Source: Nyssa sinensis (taxonomy: Eukaryota; Streptophyta; Magnoliopsida; Cornales; Nyssaceae). From it: a stretch of DNA of 64,000 nucleotides. The DNA lies in NCBI GenBank assembly GCA_008638375.1, contig CM018036.1, positions 10,820,328 through 10,884,327 of the forward strand, read 5' to 3'. Of the stretch, positions 24,021 to 35,503 are shown in pieces; positions within the stretch are counted from its first letter, which is position 1; every line of letters starts with the position of its first letter. The notes beneath the pieces are model-generated. The model saw nothing but the letters and a program-made list of their open reading frames with translations. It did not search any database and had not been told where the DNA came from. Both the position numbers and the translations under genes were made by a program.

Positions 24021-26503
24021 TATTTGATTGACAACAATGCCAAAAATCAATCAGAAAGAGAGAAATTTATTTATTTGTGGCAAGTGTTGTGGATCTTAAA
24101 TAGGAAATTTGAAATCGTCCCCTTTAATTGTAATATCAGATTATACTTTGAAAAAAAAAAAGAACTAAAGAGATAATAGGAGAAAACACATCTTTGTACT
24201 TCTTGAGACAATTTACGACTGAATTTGTGGAAAATGTTGTGGGAATTCACTTTTGGATGAAATGCATAACATCAAGCTTGAAAGATAACAAATTCTCATT
24301 TGAAAAAAATTGCATTACTGGGAAATAGTATCGGTCATATAGAGTAGAAAATGTGTAAATTGACGGGATATGGAACATAGGAAGGAGAAGGTCAAGGAAG
24401 ACAAGACTCTAGAATTGGAAGTATGTCGGTAGTTACTGAAGTTTCTAAAAGATGAAATTAGCAAAAACTTGAGTTCATATTATTTTCTTCTGAGGATTGG
24501 AAGCATAGGTGGTTTAGGTGCAGTGTGGTCGACTAAATTGTTCAACGTGTAGCTAAGAAATACTTGATTTATGGTGGAAAAACGTTATATTACTTGTGTA
24601 TGGCCAGCATTACTCTTCAACTTACTAGGATTATTTTTTGAAGAGATATCAACATTTTTCATTGTTACATCTTTTTGGTTTTTCCATTCTTAAAGCTCTT
24701 GTATTAAGGGCTAACTTATGAACTTTTTGCTTTTTCTGGGGTTCTAAAGGAGACCCATCGAATAATTTGATTTGATAGGCTTGTTATGGGCTCTGGTATT
24801 ATGTATTCTTGAGCATTTTCTCGAACATGTGAAATGCTTAATACAGGAGAGTATATTAATTCTGTATGGCTACCATTATTCATCAATTTATTAGGATTAT
24901 CTTCTGAAGTGATATCAAATTTTTTTTGTTACTTCTTTTTGGTTTTTCCATTCTTAATCTATGATATTAAGGGCTAACTTGTGAGCTTTTTGTTTTGTTT
25001 TGTTTTTTTTTTTTTCTGGGGTTCTAAAGGATACCTACCGAATTATTTGATTTGATATGCTATGCTTGTTTTGGGCTCTGGTATTATGTATTTTCTTGAG
25101 CATTTTCTTGAATATGTGAAATGCTTAATACACGAGACACAAGAGCACACCAGTAAGGGGGATTCATTGCCATTTTCATTTAACCTTTCAAAATTCCAAT
25201 TACTATCTTTTACCATTTTGACACGACATATTTCATGTTTTATCCATTGAATTATTTGATAATATTGTTGGTTGTAAGTTTAGGACTTCTTTTATCCAAA
25301 CTGATATCCATATGGAGGTAAGTGGGTTTTAGGGGGAGGTTTTCCAGACGTACATAAGTGCGTTTGTGGAAAATAACTTTTTGTGTGTTTTGAAAAATAA
25401 AATCGATACAAAAGTAATTTTAAAAATTTGGCCAAACGATCAAACACATTTTATAGAGAAAATTTTGTAAAAATAAACACAATGGTGGGAGTGCAAAAGC
25501 TTCCTCAAACTAACAAAAGATTGAAGAGAGCCTTCTGAATTACAAAAGAATTGTTGCTTGACCCTATATGACAAAAAATGTAAGGTATATGTGTTAGCTA
25601 TGATATATAAGATCATAATCCTACATTACATTGGATCTACAGAGACTAAAGATATTGCAATCTCAATTGGTTCTTGGTTTCCAGACACTAGTTCAAACTG
25701 AAATTGATGGAGTGAAAGCATGAAAAAGAATGCAACATCATTTCAATGCTGATTTGTATTTGGAAATTAATGGACTAAATGGAAAAGAGTGTAACACTTT
25801 TAAGGATCATGATTTGGCTTAGTGTCATTTTCAACAACAATTTGTCCGGCTGCATTCTTCTTTTATAGTACAATCCCTGTATCGATGTGACGGTAGTTCA
25901 GATTTGATGATGAGTTTGTGAGACTTAACGTTGTGAGAGTTGTACAAAATTGACTAAGATACCTGGATTCAGTACTAAAATTTTGAGTGACACTCATATT
26001 ACATTTTTTTCCTGATAAAATGTGATTGAAACTCGTAACTGAAATTAGGTGACACCATTAAGGTATTGTTGACTAAATGAATTGTATATTAAATTTGATG
26101 GTGTTGAGATCATCTCTAGTAATAAATTCTATCAAAATTCACTTGTGTCTGTGTATCAATTTGAATTTAATTAGACCAACATAATTTATATACATGTGTA
26201 ATGAAATGCTTAAATGATTTGAATTAGATATTCAAATATGTTTGCTAGAAGATTTTTATTTTTGATTTGAGGGTTTGTTTTTGTAGTCTTACTCTTAGTC
26301 CCATCACATCTGGCCTCTCATATTGACACTATAGGAAGCGCACTTCATGAAATGTTTAAGTATTCTTTTACTTTTTGACTTAAATAAATAAGAAATTAGT
26401 AGTATTTGATTGGTTTTACTTTTAGAAAATAATTGTCAAATGATTTTTTTTTTTTATATCAACCTTTTGTTTTCAAGCAAAATTTGAAAAAATTATTATT
26501 TTT
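24021..26503. repeat. 3.4-kb tandem unit, copy 1, last segment
   Basis: Continues unit copy 1 after the chromovirus. It includes caatcagaaagagagaaat, ggtgcagtgtggtcgact and, near its end, a (T)n stretch and ttattatttttag that joins directly to copy 2. Positions 25590-26503 are repeated at 61931-62874. No gene found; open frames are short and unshared. Confidence 0.85.
24600..25135. repeat. Internal tandem duplication of about 265 bp in unit copy 1
   Basis: Two successive copies (about 24600-24860 and 24865-25135) share the order tggctaccattattcatcaa, tttttggtttttccattctt, ggggttctaaagga, gggctctggtattatgtat and gtgaaatgcttaatac. Unit copy 2 has the segment once (27975-28230), so the duplication is local. 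Confidence 0.8.
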
Positions 26504-29352
26504 AGCCCTGGAATTTTGTTGAGGGAGCAGCGAAGGCAGGATTATGTTACCTTTCAGTCCTTCAGATTGTGGACTGTGAGAAGGAAAGCCAAAACACTGA
26601 ATATAAATGAAATTTGTTGGTTTAGATAAGGGCTTATTTATATTGCAGGATGCCTTGGGCATAAGGTCTTAGTAATATCTTTAACTCAATAGTGGTAGTT
26701 TAATAGGTGAGGTTGGTTGAAGAAATCCTTGAATAAAGTTTATTTATGAGCTTTGCTTTGACACTTTGGTTGCATGATCTGTATGTGGCTCTGAAACATA
26801 GTTAGGTCTACATTCCAAATATGTGCCTCAGATTCAAATTATATGAAAGTTAAATGTAATAATTCTCTTAATAGCCTTTTTATTTTTTGAAAAACCATAG
26901 TTCTAATTGCTATGTTATCTGGAACATGATGTAATACATTACATACTCTAGATGTGATACGATAAGGGGTAGGCTTATATAGATGACTATAAGTGGAATA
27001 CAATGGGGTAGGTCTAATTGTCAGACTGTTCAAGTATGGTGGTAAAAAATTATTATATTGGGTATAAACATGTAAAAGTATTGAATTAAGTATACCAAGT
27101 TATATTGATCTCTTGTATTGTGTTGCTTTTTTCCTATTAATTTTGTCCTCAAAGAAAAATTAAAGAAAGAACAGATCACAAAAGTGAATGTTTTGGAATA
27201 TAAATATACCGTATTTTGGAACGTACATACCAAAATGAAAATCGTTAGGATATTAACGTTTTCTTGTAATTATGTCCCAGTGTAAGAATGCTTTATATAA
27301 AACTATAATTGATGCGTAGTATATAAATATTCATAGAATAGAAAACTTGCAAAGTATCCTAAATGGTTATGGAGATAACCATATTCATCTGTGTATGGAT
27401 ATTTAACAATGTACTCAACTTAACCATACTCATAAGATTCTGGAATTAATGTTAATGACTTCAGTGGAATCATAACTCAAGAAGTTCAAATTAGATGAAG
27501 AGACTAACCCACCCAACTACTAGCAGAGCAGAGTTCAGGAAAGAGAGACAACAATAATCTGCATGAGATGAGAACTTGAATGTATACTTACCATTTTGAT
27601 AACCTTACGACAGACAGTTATGCATCTGATCCATGAAATTGAAATCTTGTCTGAATAAACTATTTTTAATGGTTTTTTGTACGTAAACAAAGGTATAAAG
27701 TATTTCTAATGACACAGACATTTAAGTTTCTGGAGTAATCCTTTTAGGTTAAATAATGCCAGTTGTGAATAAAAGGAATGATCATGTGGGTTTTGTTGTG
27801 CTTTATATATTGATTATTTGATTAACAACAATGTCAAAAATCAATCAGAAAGAGAGAAATTTATTTATTTGTGATACGTATTGTGGAACTTGGAAGCAGA
27901 TGGTGGATTAGGTGCAGGGTGGTTGACTAAATTATTCTAAATCATAAGAAGTACTTGATGGATGGTGGGGAAACACTATTATTGCTTGTGTGTGGCTATC
28001 ATTAATCATCAATTTACTAAGATTATCAACATTTTTCGTTGTTACATCTTTTAAGTTTTTCCATTCTTAGTCTCTGGTATTAAGAACTAACTTATGAGCT
28101 CTTTGTTTTCTTTTAGGGTTGTAAAGGAGACCCGTTGAATGATTTGATTTCATATGATTGTTTTGGGCTATGATGTTATGTATTTTTGTGCATTTTCTCG
28201 AACATGTGAAATGCTTAATATAGGAGAGCACACTAATAAAAGACATTCATTGCCATTGCATTACTCTGTTCAGCTAGAGTTTGTGTTTCACACGGATCAC
28301 CAATTTTTTAAGTACACCAACATTCAAAAGCACTTGAACAAAATGCATATGAGATGGTCTACGTTTCTTCAGAAGTTCTTTTTTCTTATCAAACACAAAT
28401 ATGGTAGCTTGAATCCGGTAACAAAAGATTGAAGAGAATGTTGCCTTTTGAACAAACCAGCTCAAGAAGACACATTGATGCCTAAAGATACAACTCCAAA
28501 TAAATTTTTTTTTTCACTTTTCAAAATGCAAGAGTAATAATTTTTTAATAAACAATACAAATTAAAAATTATAGTACGAGAGTTTTGATTAATTTAAAAA
28601 TTAAATAAAACTCTAATAAATATTGAGATTAAGAAAGGTGTTGTAAAGAAAAATCTTAGCCATCATATCCCTACATTACATACAATGGATATACAAAGAC
28701 TAAAAGATATTGCAATCTCAATTGGTTGCTTTTGTTTTCAGACAGTGGATTGAACTTTCAAACTGAAATTGATGGAATGAAAGCATGAAAAAGAACATTT
28801 GAATGCTGGCTCAAATTTGGAAATTAATGGACTAAGACTAATGGAAAAGAATGTGACACTGTAAGGATCCATGATTTGGTCTAGTGTCATTTGGAAAAGA
28901 TATTGCATTACTCTTTTTTGTGTATAAAATGGAAAAAAAAAAAAAAAAAAAAACTATTTGGTGCAATCCTCGTATCGATTTGACAAGTACGTTTGTGAGA
29001 GTTGCACAAAGTTGACAATTTTTGTTTTTCCCGATAAAATGTGATAGAAACTGGTAACTGAAATTAGGTGACTCCAATATGGTACTGTCGGCTAAATGCA
29101 TTGTATACATGGAATTAAATTATCGCCACCATTAAGGAATTGTTGACTAAATGAATTGCGTACACATGGAATAAGATATAGCATTTGCGATATATTGATT
29201 GATATATTGTATATATATCGTGAAATATTATTCTATATCCCACTTCTAAAATCAAATCTAATAAGAACTTAATAAAAGAACGGTTAAATAATTTGAGCTA
29301 GAAATTTTTTATTTTTGATTTGAGGGTTTGTTGTCTGACTTTTAGTACCATC
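26504..29352. repeat. 3.4-kb tandem unit, copy 2
   Basis: Runs from the ccctggaatttt segment to the join with copy 3. It is uninterrupted by large elements and therefore provides the empty sites for Copia 1 (27395) and the chromovirus (27813). It contains a Gypsy RNase H fragment (28268-28432) absent from copy 1 and a poly(A) run at 28933-28951. At its right end the sequence jumps from gacttttagtaccat to cttagtaatgtc, removing the segment that carries the shared 40-codon frame. Confidence 0.8.
28268..28432 (+). pseudogene. Isolated Gypsy RNase H fragment
   Basis: The plus frame reads [34 protein letters not shown] and [12 protein letters not shown], clearly the end of a Ty3/Gypsy RNase H domain (the usual form is TDHQALKY, LNKRHAKWVEFL and IKHKSG). 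Only about 55 residues are present, with no flanking RT or integrase. It is a stray fragment inside unit copy 2. Confidence 0.8.
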
Positions 29353-29398
29353 TTAGTAATGTCTTTAGCTCAATAGTGCTAGATACTAGGGTTAGGGT

Positions 29399-29725
29399 TA
29401 TGTTTGATACAGTGGAATGAATATTTTAATTTTTCATTTTTTATTATCTTGTTTAGCATGGTTGTGAATGCTTAATTCTATGGAATGAGCATTCCATTAA
29501 AAATCAGTTCTTGTATTCCTTTAGCCTAAATAATATTCCAATTTTTTCATTCTTTATTATCTTGTTTAACATGATTGTGAATGCTTAATTCCATGGAATG
29601 AACATTTTATAAAAAATCAATTCATGTATTCCTTTAGCCTAAATGAATAATTTTTAATCTGTTCCATATTATTTTCATTTCTTATTTCATTTCATAGAAT
29701 AATCATTCAATTCTTTAGTATCAAA
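29399..29725. mobile_element. hAT-like MITE with internal duplication
   Basis: An insertion absent from unit copies 1, 2 and 4. The ends are inverted repeats: atgtttgatacagtggaat on the left, and on the right the reverse complement begins atgtttgatactaaagaat. The interior holds two tandem copies of about 117 bp (tattatcttgtttagcatgg ... cctttagcctaaat). The TSD is not clear. Family assignment to hAT is by resemblance only. Confidence 0.65.
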
Positions 29726-29963
29726 CATGATGTAATAGTTTAATAGGTGAGATTGGTTGGAGAAATTTATGAATAATGTCTATGAGCTTTGCTTTGACAC
29801 TTTGGTTGCATAATCTGTATGTGGCTCTGAAACATAGTTAGGTCTACATTCCAAATACGTCCCATAGATTCAAATTATTTGGAAGCTGAGTGTAATCATT
29901 CTCTTAATAGCATTTTTTATTTTTTGAAAAACCGAAGTTCTGAACATTATATTATCTAAAACA

Positions 29964-30055
29964 TGAATTATTATGTTACGCAGAAGCAGAATGAAAACGA
30001 AAACACAGGAATTATTATGTTACGCAGAAGCAGAATGAAAATGAAAACACATTAC
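29964..30055. repeat. Tandem duplication of about 47 bp
   Basis: attattatgttacgcagaag, then cagaatgaaaacg and aaaacaca, occurs twice head to tail, with one base difference. Other unit copies lack the segment. Confidence 0.85.
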
Positions 30056-30809
30056 ATTACATATTTTAGATTTGGTACGATAAGGGGTAGGTTAATATAG
30101 ATGACAGTATGTGGAGTATAATGAGGTGGGTCTAGTTGTTAGAGTGTTCACAAAAAGATAAGTAATGAAAATTAATATTATTAAAATATACAAGTTTTCT
30201 ATATAGTTATAAAAATTTACTATATTAAGATAAAATATATAAAAGTATTGAATTTAGTATATGTTGATCTATTATTTTACGTTGGTTTTTTCGTCTATTT
30301 TTCTCCCCTTACATCTCTTGTATAAAAAATAATTCCAATGTAAAAATGGTTTATATAAAACTATATTTGATGCTTAATGTGTAAATATTCGTAGTATAGA
30401 AAACTTGCAAAGCATCCTTAACAGCTATAGATATAACCATATTCATCGAGTATGGATATTTAAATCGGAGTCAACTTGATCCATAAGATTCTGGAATTAA
30501 TGTTAATTGACTTCAGTGGAACCATAACTCAAGAGGTTAACATTAGCTGAAGAGACTAACCCACCCAACTACTATTAGAGTACAGAAAAGAGAGACAACA
30601 ATAATCTGCATCAGACGAGAACTTGAATGTATAGTTATCATTTTGATAACCAAATGGAAGACAGTTATCTGATCCATAAAATTGAAATTTTGTCTTGAAT
30701 AAACTATTTTTAATGATGTTTTTTGAAAATAAACAAAGGTATAAAGTATTTCTAATGACGCAGAGATATTGAGGTTACTAAACACTTAATGTTATTGCTA
30801 GTGTATAAC

Positions 30810-31072
30810 TGTAAGGGCATGATTTTGCCTGCTAAATCCTGTTGTGACACTTGTGCAAATTCATAATATAACATCTGTGCTCCTTTTATTAGAATGATTT
30901 GACATGTACGTGTGATGAACCGCACCATGGTCTGATCCGGGTCCGCCCCAATTAGACATAAACATTCAGTTTTGACCAAGAACCAAGATCGGTCGAGATC
31001 AAGCACTAGCTGTGAGTAGGCTTCGCTCGACCAACTTTTCCCACATTAGGAGAACCAAACGATTTAAGGAGA
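30810..31072 (+). repeat. Outer LTR, first copy, part before the CACTA
   Basis: Begins TGTAAGGGCATG and is homologous to 45637-45900 (gtgatgaaccgcaccatgg, accaagaaccaagatcgg). The CACTA transposon interrupts it at 31073. The remaining part continues at 38282 and is recognisable to about 38600, after which it no longer matches the second LTR. Confidence 0.75.
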
Positions 31073-31575
31073 CACTATAACAAAATGCACTATTAGCGAC
31101 GCACGCGTGCGTTGCTAAAAGTGGCTAGAAGCGTCGCTAATGATCTTTTGTGACACACAAACGTGCGTTGTTAAGGCGTCACAAATAGTGGCGTCGCTAA
31201 TAGTATTAGCGACGCATGAATCCTTGGGTGTCATTGGAGGTGACTATTAGCGACGCTCACAATACGTCGCTAATATTTGGGGACAAGCGTCGCAAATATT
31301 ACACAAAGTCGCAGTGTGCGTTACTGAAAACCACTATTAGCGACGCACACCGAGCGTCGCTAAAGGCTCTAATTAGCGACGCATGGTTGGGCGTTGCTAA
31401 ACGTGACTATTAGCGACGTACAGTACGCGTTGCTAATAGTTGTTTTCAACGACGCCCAACCGTGCGTCGCTAATAGGAGCTTTTAGCGACTCTGACTGAG
31501 CATCGCTAATAGTGTATATTTAAATTGAATTCTTACTTTTAGCGACGCATTGGTGTGTGTCGCTAAAAGTTTTTT
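31073..31575. repeat. CACTA left terminal and subterminal repeats
   Basis: After the CACTA terminus there are about a dozen copies of TTAGCGACGCAC and its reverse complement GTGCGTCGCTAA, often paired as inverted repeats. In En/Spm elements such subterminal motifs bind the TNPA-type protein. Confidence 0.9.
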
Positions 31576-32000
31576 CTTTTTTTTTTTAAAAACATATTTG
31601 CTTTGTTTTATTTGTTCTTTTATTCTTGTTTAAACCTGTATCAATCATCCATCCTAATATACAATAAAATTCAAACATTCTGAAATGAATATATTAAAAA
31701 AGAAAAATACATTCATATATTAAACTAATTATATACATTTGTAAAAGTACAATTTAACAATAAATAGAAAAATTAAAAATTGTCTCCAAAATGTAACTAC
31801 AGATGTCCATGAAAGGAAAAAAAAAAACAAATAAAAATAACAAGTTTCGATGCAAAACATAAAGATGGCGCGGCAATAATCCCGATCAATCTGAAATAAA
31901 GATCAAATGATATAGATTAGAACAATTATTAAATATATATGAACATAGAATGTGAATAAGTTTTTTTTTTTGCATGCATAAATAGTAAGAACGGCATAAA
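31576..32000. other. CACTA internal spacer, no gene seen
   Basis: AT-rich sequence between the left subterminal repeats and the tandem array. No domain in any frame. Confidence 0.6.
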
Positions 32001-33985
32001 GTAGCATAAGTCTATTTTATCATTTGTGAGGTGTGTGATGGGGTTTCAGTGTAGTTAGACCGATATCCGACATTTTGGTCTGTCAAAACTCCAAAATAGG
32101 CCTTTTTGAAGCTGAAACGTGCATAAGTTTCAAACCGAGCATCCGAACCGAGTGCCATAAGTTCGTGCAAGTCTATTTTATCATTTGTGAGGTGTGTGAT
32201 GGGGTTTTGGTGTAGTTAGGCCGATATCCGGCATTTTGGTCTGTCAAAACCCCAAAATGGGCCTTTTTGAAGTTGAAACTTGCATAAGTTTCAAACCGGG
32301 CATCCGAACCGAGTGCCGTAAGTTCGTGCAAGTCTATTTTATCATTTGTGAGGTGTGTGATGGGGTTTCAGTATAGTTAGGTTGATATCCGGCATTTTGG
32401 TCTGTCAAAACTCCAAAATGGGCCTTTATGAAGTTGAAACTTGCATAAGTTTCAAACCGGGTGTCTGAACCGAGTTCCGTAAGTTCATGTAAGTCTATTT
32501 TATCATTTTTGAGGTGTGTGATTGGGTTTTGGTGTAGTTAGGCTGATATCTGGCATTTTGGTCTGTCAAAACCCCAAAATGGGCCTTTTTGAAGTTGAAA
32601 CTTGCATAAGTTTCAAACCGGGCATCCGAACCGAGTGCCGTTAGTTCGTGCAAGTCTATTCTATCATTTTTGAGGTGTGTGATGTGGTTTCGGTGTAGTT
32701 AGGCTGATATCCGTCATTTTGGTCTGTCAAAACCCCAAAATGGGCCTTTTTGAAGTTGAAACTTGCATAAGTTTCAAACCGGGCATCCGGACTGAGTGCT
32801 GTAAGTTCGTGCAAGTCTATTTTATCATTTGTGAGGTGTGTGATGTGGTTTCGGTGTATTTAGGCCGATATCCGGCATTTTGGTTTGTCAAAACCCCAAA
32901 ATGGGCCTTTTTGAAGTTGAAACTTGCATAAGTTTCAAACCGGGCATCCGAACCGAGTTCCGTAAGTTCGTGCAAGTCTATTTTATCATCTTTGAGGTGT
33001 GTGATGTGGTTTTGGTGTAGTTAGGCCGATATCCGGCATTTTGGTCTGTCAAAACCCCAAAATGGGCCTTTTTGAAGCTGAAAGTTGCATAAGTTTCAAA
33101 CTGGGCATCCGAACCGAGTGCCGTAAGTTCGTGAAAGTCTATTTTATCATTTATGAGGTGTGTGATGTGGTTTCAGTGTAGTTAGGCCGATATCCGGCAT
33201 TTTGGTCTGTCAAAACCCCAAAATGGGCCTTTTTGAAGTTAAAACTTGCATAAGTTTCAAACCAGGCATCCGAACCGAGTGCTGTAAGTTCGTGCAAGTC
33301 TATTTTATCATTTGTGAGGTGTGTGATGTGGTTTTGGTGTATTTAGGCTGATATCTGGCATTTTGGTCTGTCAAAACCCTAAAATGGGCATTTTTGAAGC
33401 TGAAACTTGGATAAGTTTCAAACCGGGCATTCGAACCGAGTGCCGTAAGTTCGTGCAAGTCTATTTTATCATTTTTAAGGTATGTGTGATGTGGTTTCGG
33501 TGTATTTAGGCCGATATCCGGCATTTTGGTTTGTCAAAACCCCAAAATGGGCCTTTTTGAAGTTGAAACTTGCATAAGTTTCAAACCGGGCATCCGAACC
33601 GAGTGCCGTAAGTTCGTGCAAGTCTATTTTATCATTTTTGAGGTGTGTGATGTGGTTTCGGTGTATTTAGGCCGATATCCGGCATTTTGGTTTGTCAAAA
33701 CCCCAAAATGGGCCTTTTTGAAGCTGAAAGTTGCATAAATTTCAAAATCGGGTATCCGAACTGAGTGTCGTAAGTTCGTACAAGTCTATTTTATCATTTG
33801 TGAGGTGTGTGATGTGGTTTTGGTGTAGTTAGGCCGATATCCGGCATTTTGGTCTGTCAAAACCCCAAAATGGGCCTTTTTGAAGCTGAAACTTGCATAA
33901 GTTTCAAACTGGGCATCCTAACCGAGTGCCATAAGTTCGTGCAAGTCTATTTTATCATTTGTGATGTGTGTGATGTGGTTTACGT
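32001..33985. repeat. 161-bp tandem array in the CACTA (12 units)
   Basis: Twelve complete head-to-tail units spaced 161-162 bp and a partial thirteenth. Landmarks occurring once per unit are gccgatatccggcattttgg (near 32060, 32221, 32382 and so on to 33835), ttgcataagtttcaaaccg and gtgcaagtctattttatc. Units differ from each other by a few substitutions. Short open frames across it are by-products of the repeat. It starts about 50 bp from the 3' end of the transposase gene. Confidence 0.95.
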
Positions 33986-34034
33986 AACATTTTCTATAAA
34001 TAATAAATCCACCAAAGTATATAATTTTAAAAAT

Positions 34035-35503
34035 TTACCAAGGTTGTGAAGAGTCACGCTGCTGGCTGAGCATCGTCTGCACAAGAGCCTCTAGTTGGGA
34101 ATATCGCTCCTCGAGGCTATCTACTTTCTGTCGCAGCTCTACATTCTCTCATTGAACTGCCTCAGTGGCTTCGTGTGCCCTAACATCACTCTCAAAGGAC
34201 GATGTAGTCGGCGCCATCCTAGTCCCTAAGCCACGCACATAGCCACGCCTCTTGCCCATAATAGTCTCTCATATCTGGTCATCGGTCGGCGGATCCTGAC
34301 CCTCAGCTATCGGCTGAGCACGTAGCCGGACCATCTCCTCCTATAAAAACATAAATATATGTTACTACTTTTATAACTTTAGATTAATATTAAATTAGTA
34401 ATACTGTGGCAAGTTACATAAAAACTTACATAAAGCCGTTGTGCTTCAGGCCCAGCCCAACCCTTATTGGGGTTGTAGTGCGTCTTGTGCCACAAATCAA
34501 TGGGGTTGGGTGGTGCATCGGTGTCCTGGTTTCGCTGGAGCAAATAAATAGTAGCTTGTGAAGATTGATTTGAATAGATTATACAATAAGAACTTGATAC
34601 ATTTATTAACTTACCATATCATGCCTATACTGTACAAAAGAACGTGATCCACCACAGTGGGTCACCTTTTGCTTGCTTCTGCTCTCGCTATTTTTCTTAC
34701 TAAGTTCCTACACTTGGCCAAAACAAAGAAGGTTAGTATGAATGACAATGATTCATCATACAACAAAAGTAATTTTGACAATTTTTACCTGGAATGCGTC
34801 ACTAGCGAACCAGTCGCATAGTAACATCCAATCCTGCACCGCCACCCCTTTGTAGGGTCTGTCGCGAGGCTCTCTACCGGCTGCCACCTCCGCCTCGTAG
34901 TGCATGTGGAGCCGATGTCGGTAGTCCCTGAAACAGGTTCCCAAGTAACGGTCGACTGCCTTCACAACATGAGGCAGGTGGAGATCGATGTCAAATTTCT
35001 CCTGTAAAAGCATGCCATTGTCAAAACATTATGGCATAACATATGTTAAAATTTATTGCAAAACACAATAATAAAAGACATACCTGGATATGCACATGAA
35101 TATCCCGTCTCTCCGCGTCAGTGACCTGACTCCAGTCACTAACATGGAGTGGGGCACGTAGCCGGCAAATGATGCCGACCTCCGTAATGAACTGCTGTGC
35201 CCACCCAGCAACGGGCTTTAGCAAGCCCGGAGGTATCTTAATCCGAAGGGGTGCGCCCCTCGCTGCCTCCATCTGAACCTGCAAGCTGCGATTCTTCGAC
35301 CTACCACTCCCTTGTCTAGGGGCGGTGGCCGAAGCTTTAGAAGCAAAAAAATAGAAACAATTAGTACCATATTTATATAATCATTAATAAAAATGGAAAC
35401 TATGCATACCATTGGCGGCAGGATCGGTCGACCCTGCAAATGAGGGGGAAGGGGTCGATGGGTCCTGCATAACCGCGCGTCTGCGTGAACTTGGTCCAAC
35501 CAT
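34035..35503 (-). pseudogene. CACTA Transposase_24 (TNPA-like) gene, six exons
   Basis: A spliced gene on the minus strand. Exons: 35503-35410, 35334-35084, 35001-34789, 34707-34615, 34534-34430 and 34340-34035; all five introns have GT-AG ends and all joins keep frame, giving 353 codons. Start MVGPSSRRRAVMQ; exon 2 has GLLKPVAGWAQQFITEVG; exon 3 KFDIDLHLPHVVKAVDRYL and DWMLLCDWF; exons 4-5 THCGGSRSFVQYRHDM and NPIDLWHKTHYNPNKGW; exon 6 is a coiled-coil-like tail (ENVELRQKVDSLEERYSQLE). The W-C-D-W and H-GGS-SF patterns are those of Pfam Transposase_24 (plant Ptta/En-Spm). Two TGA stops occur in exon 6 (codons about 276 and 316; expected Trp and Arg). It is probably the DNA-binding accessory protein of the family. 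Without the two stops all exons look sound, so decay is recent. Confidence 0.85.

Larger units (their letters stand above)
29353..30809. repeat. 3.4-kb tandem unit, copy 3, first segment
   Basis: Homologous to 11540-11910 plus 18573-18900 and to 26660-27790, but with the MITE at 29399-29725 inserted and without the first 150 bases of the unit. It is interrupted at 30810 by the composite LTR block. Confidence 0.8.

Noticed and set aside
31087..31570. Regularly spaced inverted repeats considered as a possible CRISPR-like array
   Set aside because: The motifs are variable in spacing and orientation and sit at CACTA ends; this is a plant genome and they are transposase-binding subterminal repeats.
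32719..34049. Open frames of 66-74 codons repeating MVCQNPKMGLFE
   Set aside because: They are read through the 161-bp tandem array of the CACTA and are created by the repeat, not by a gene.
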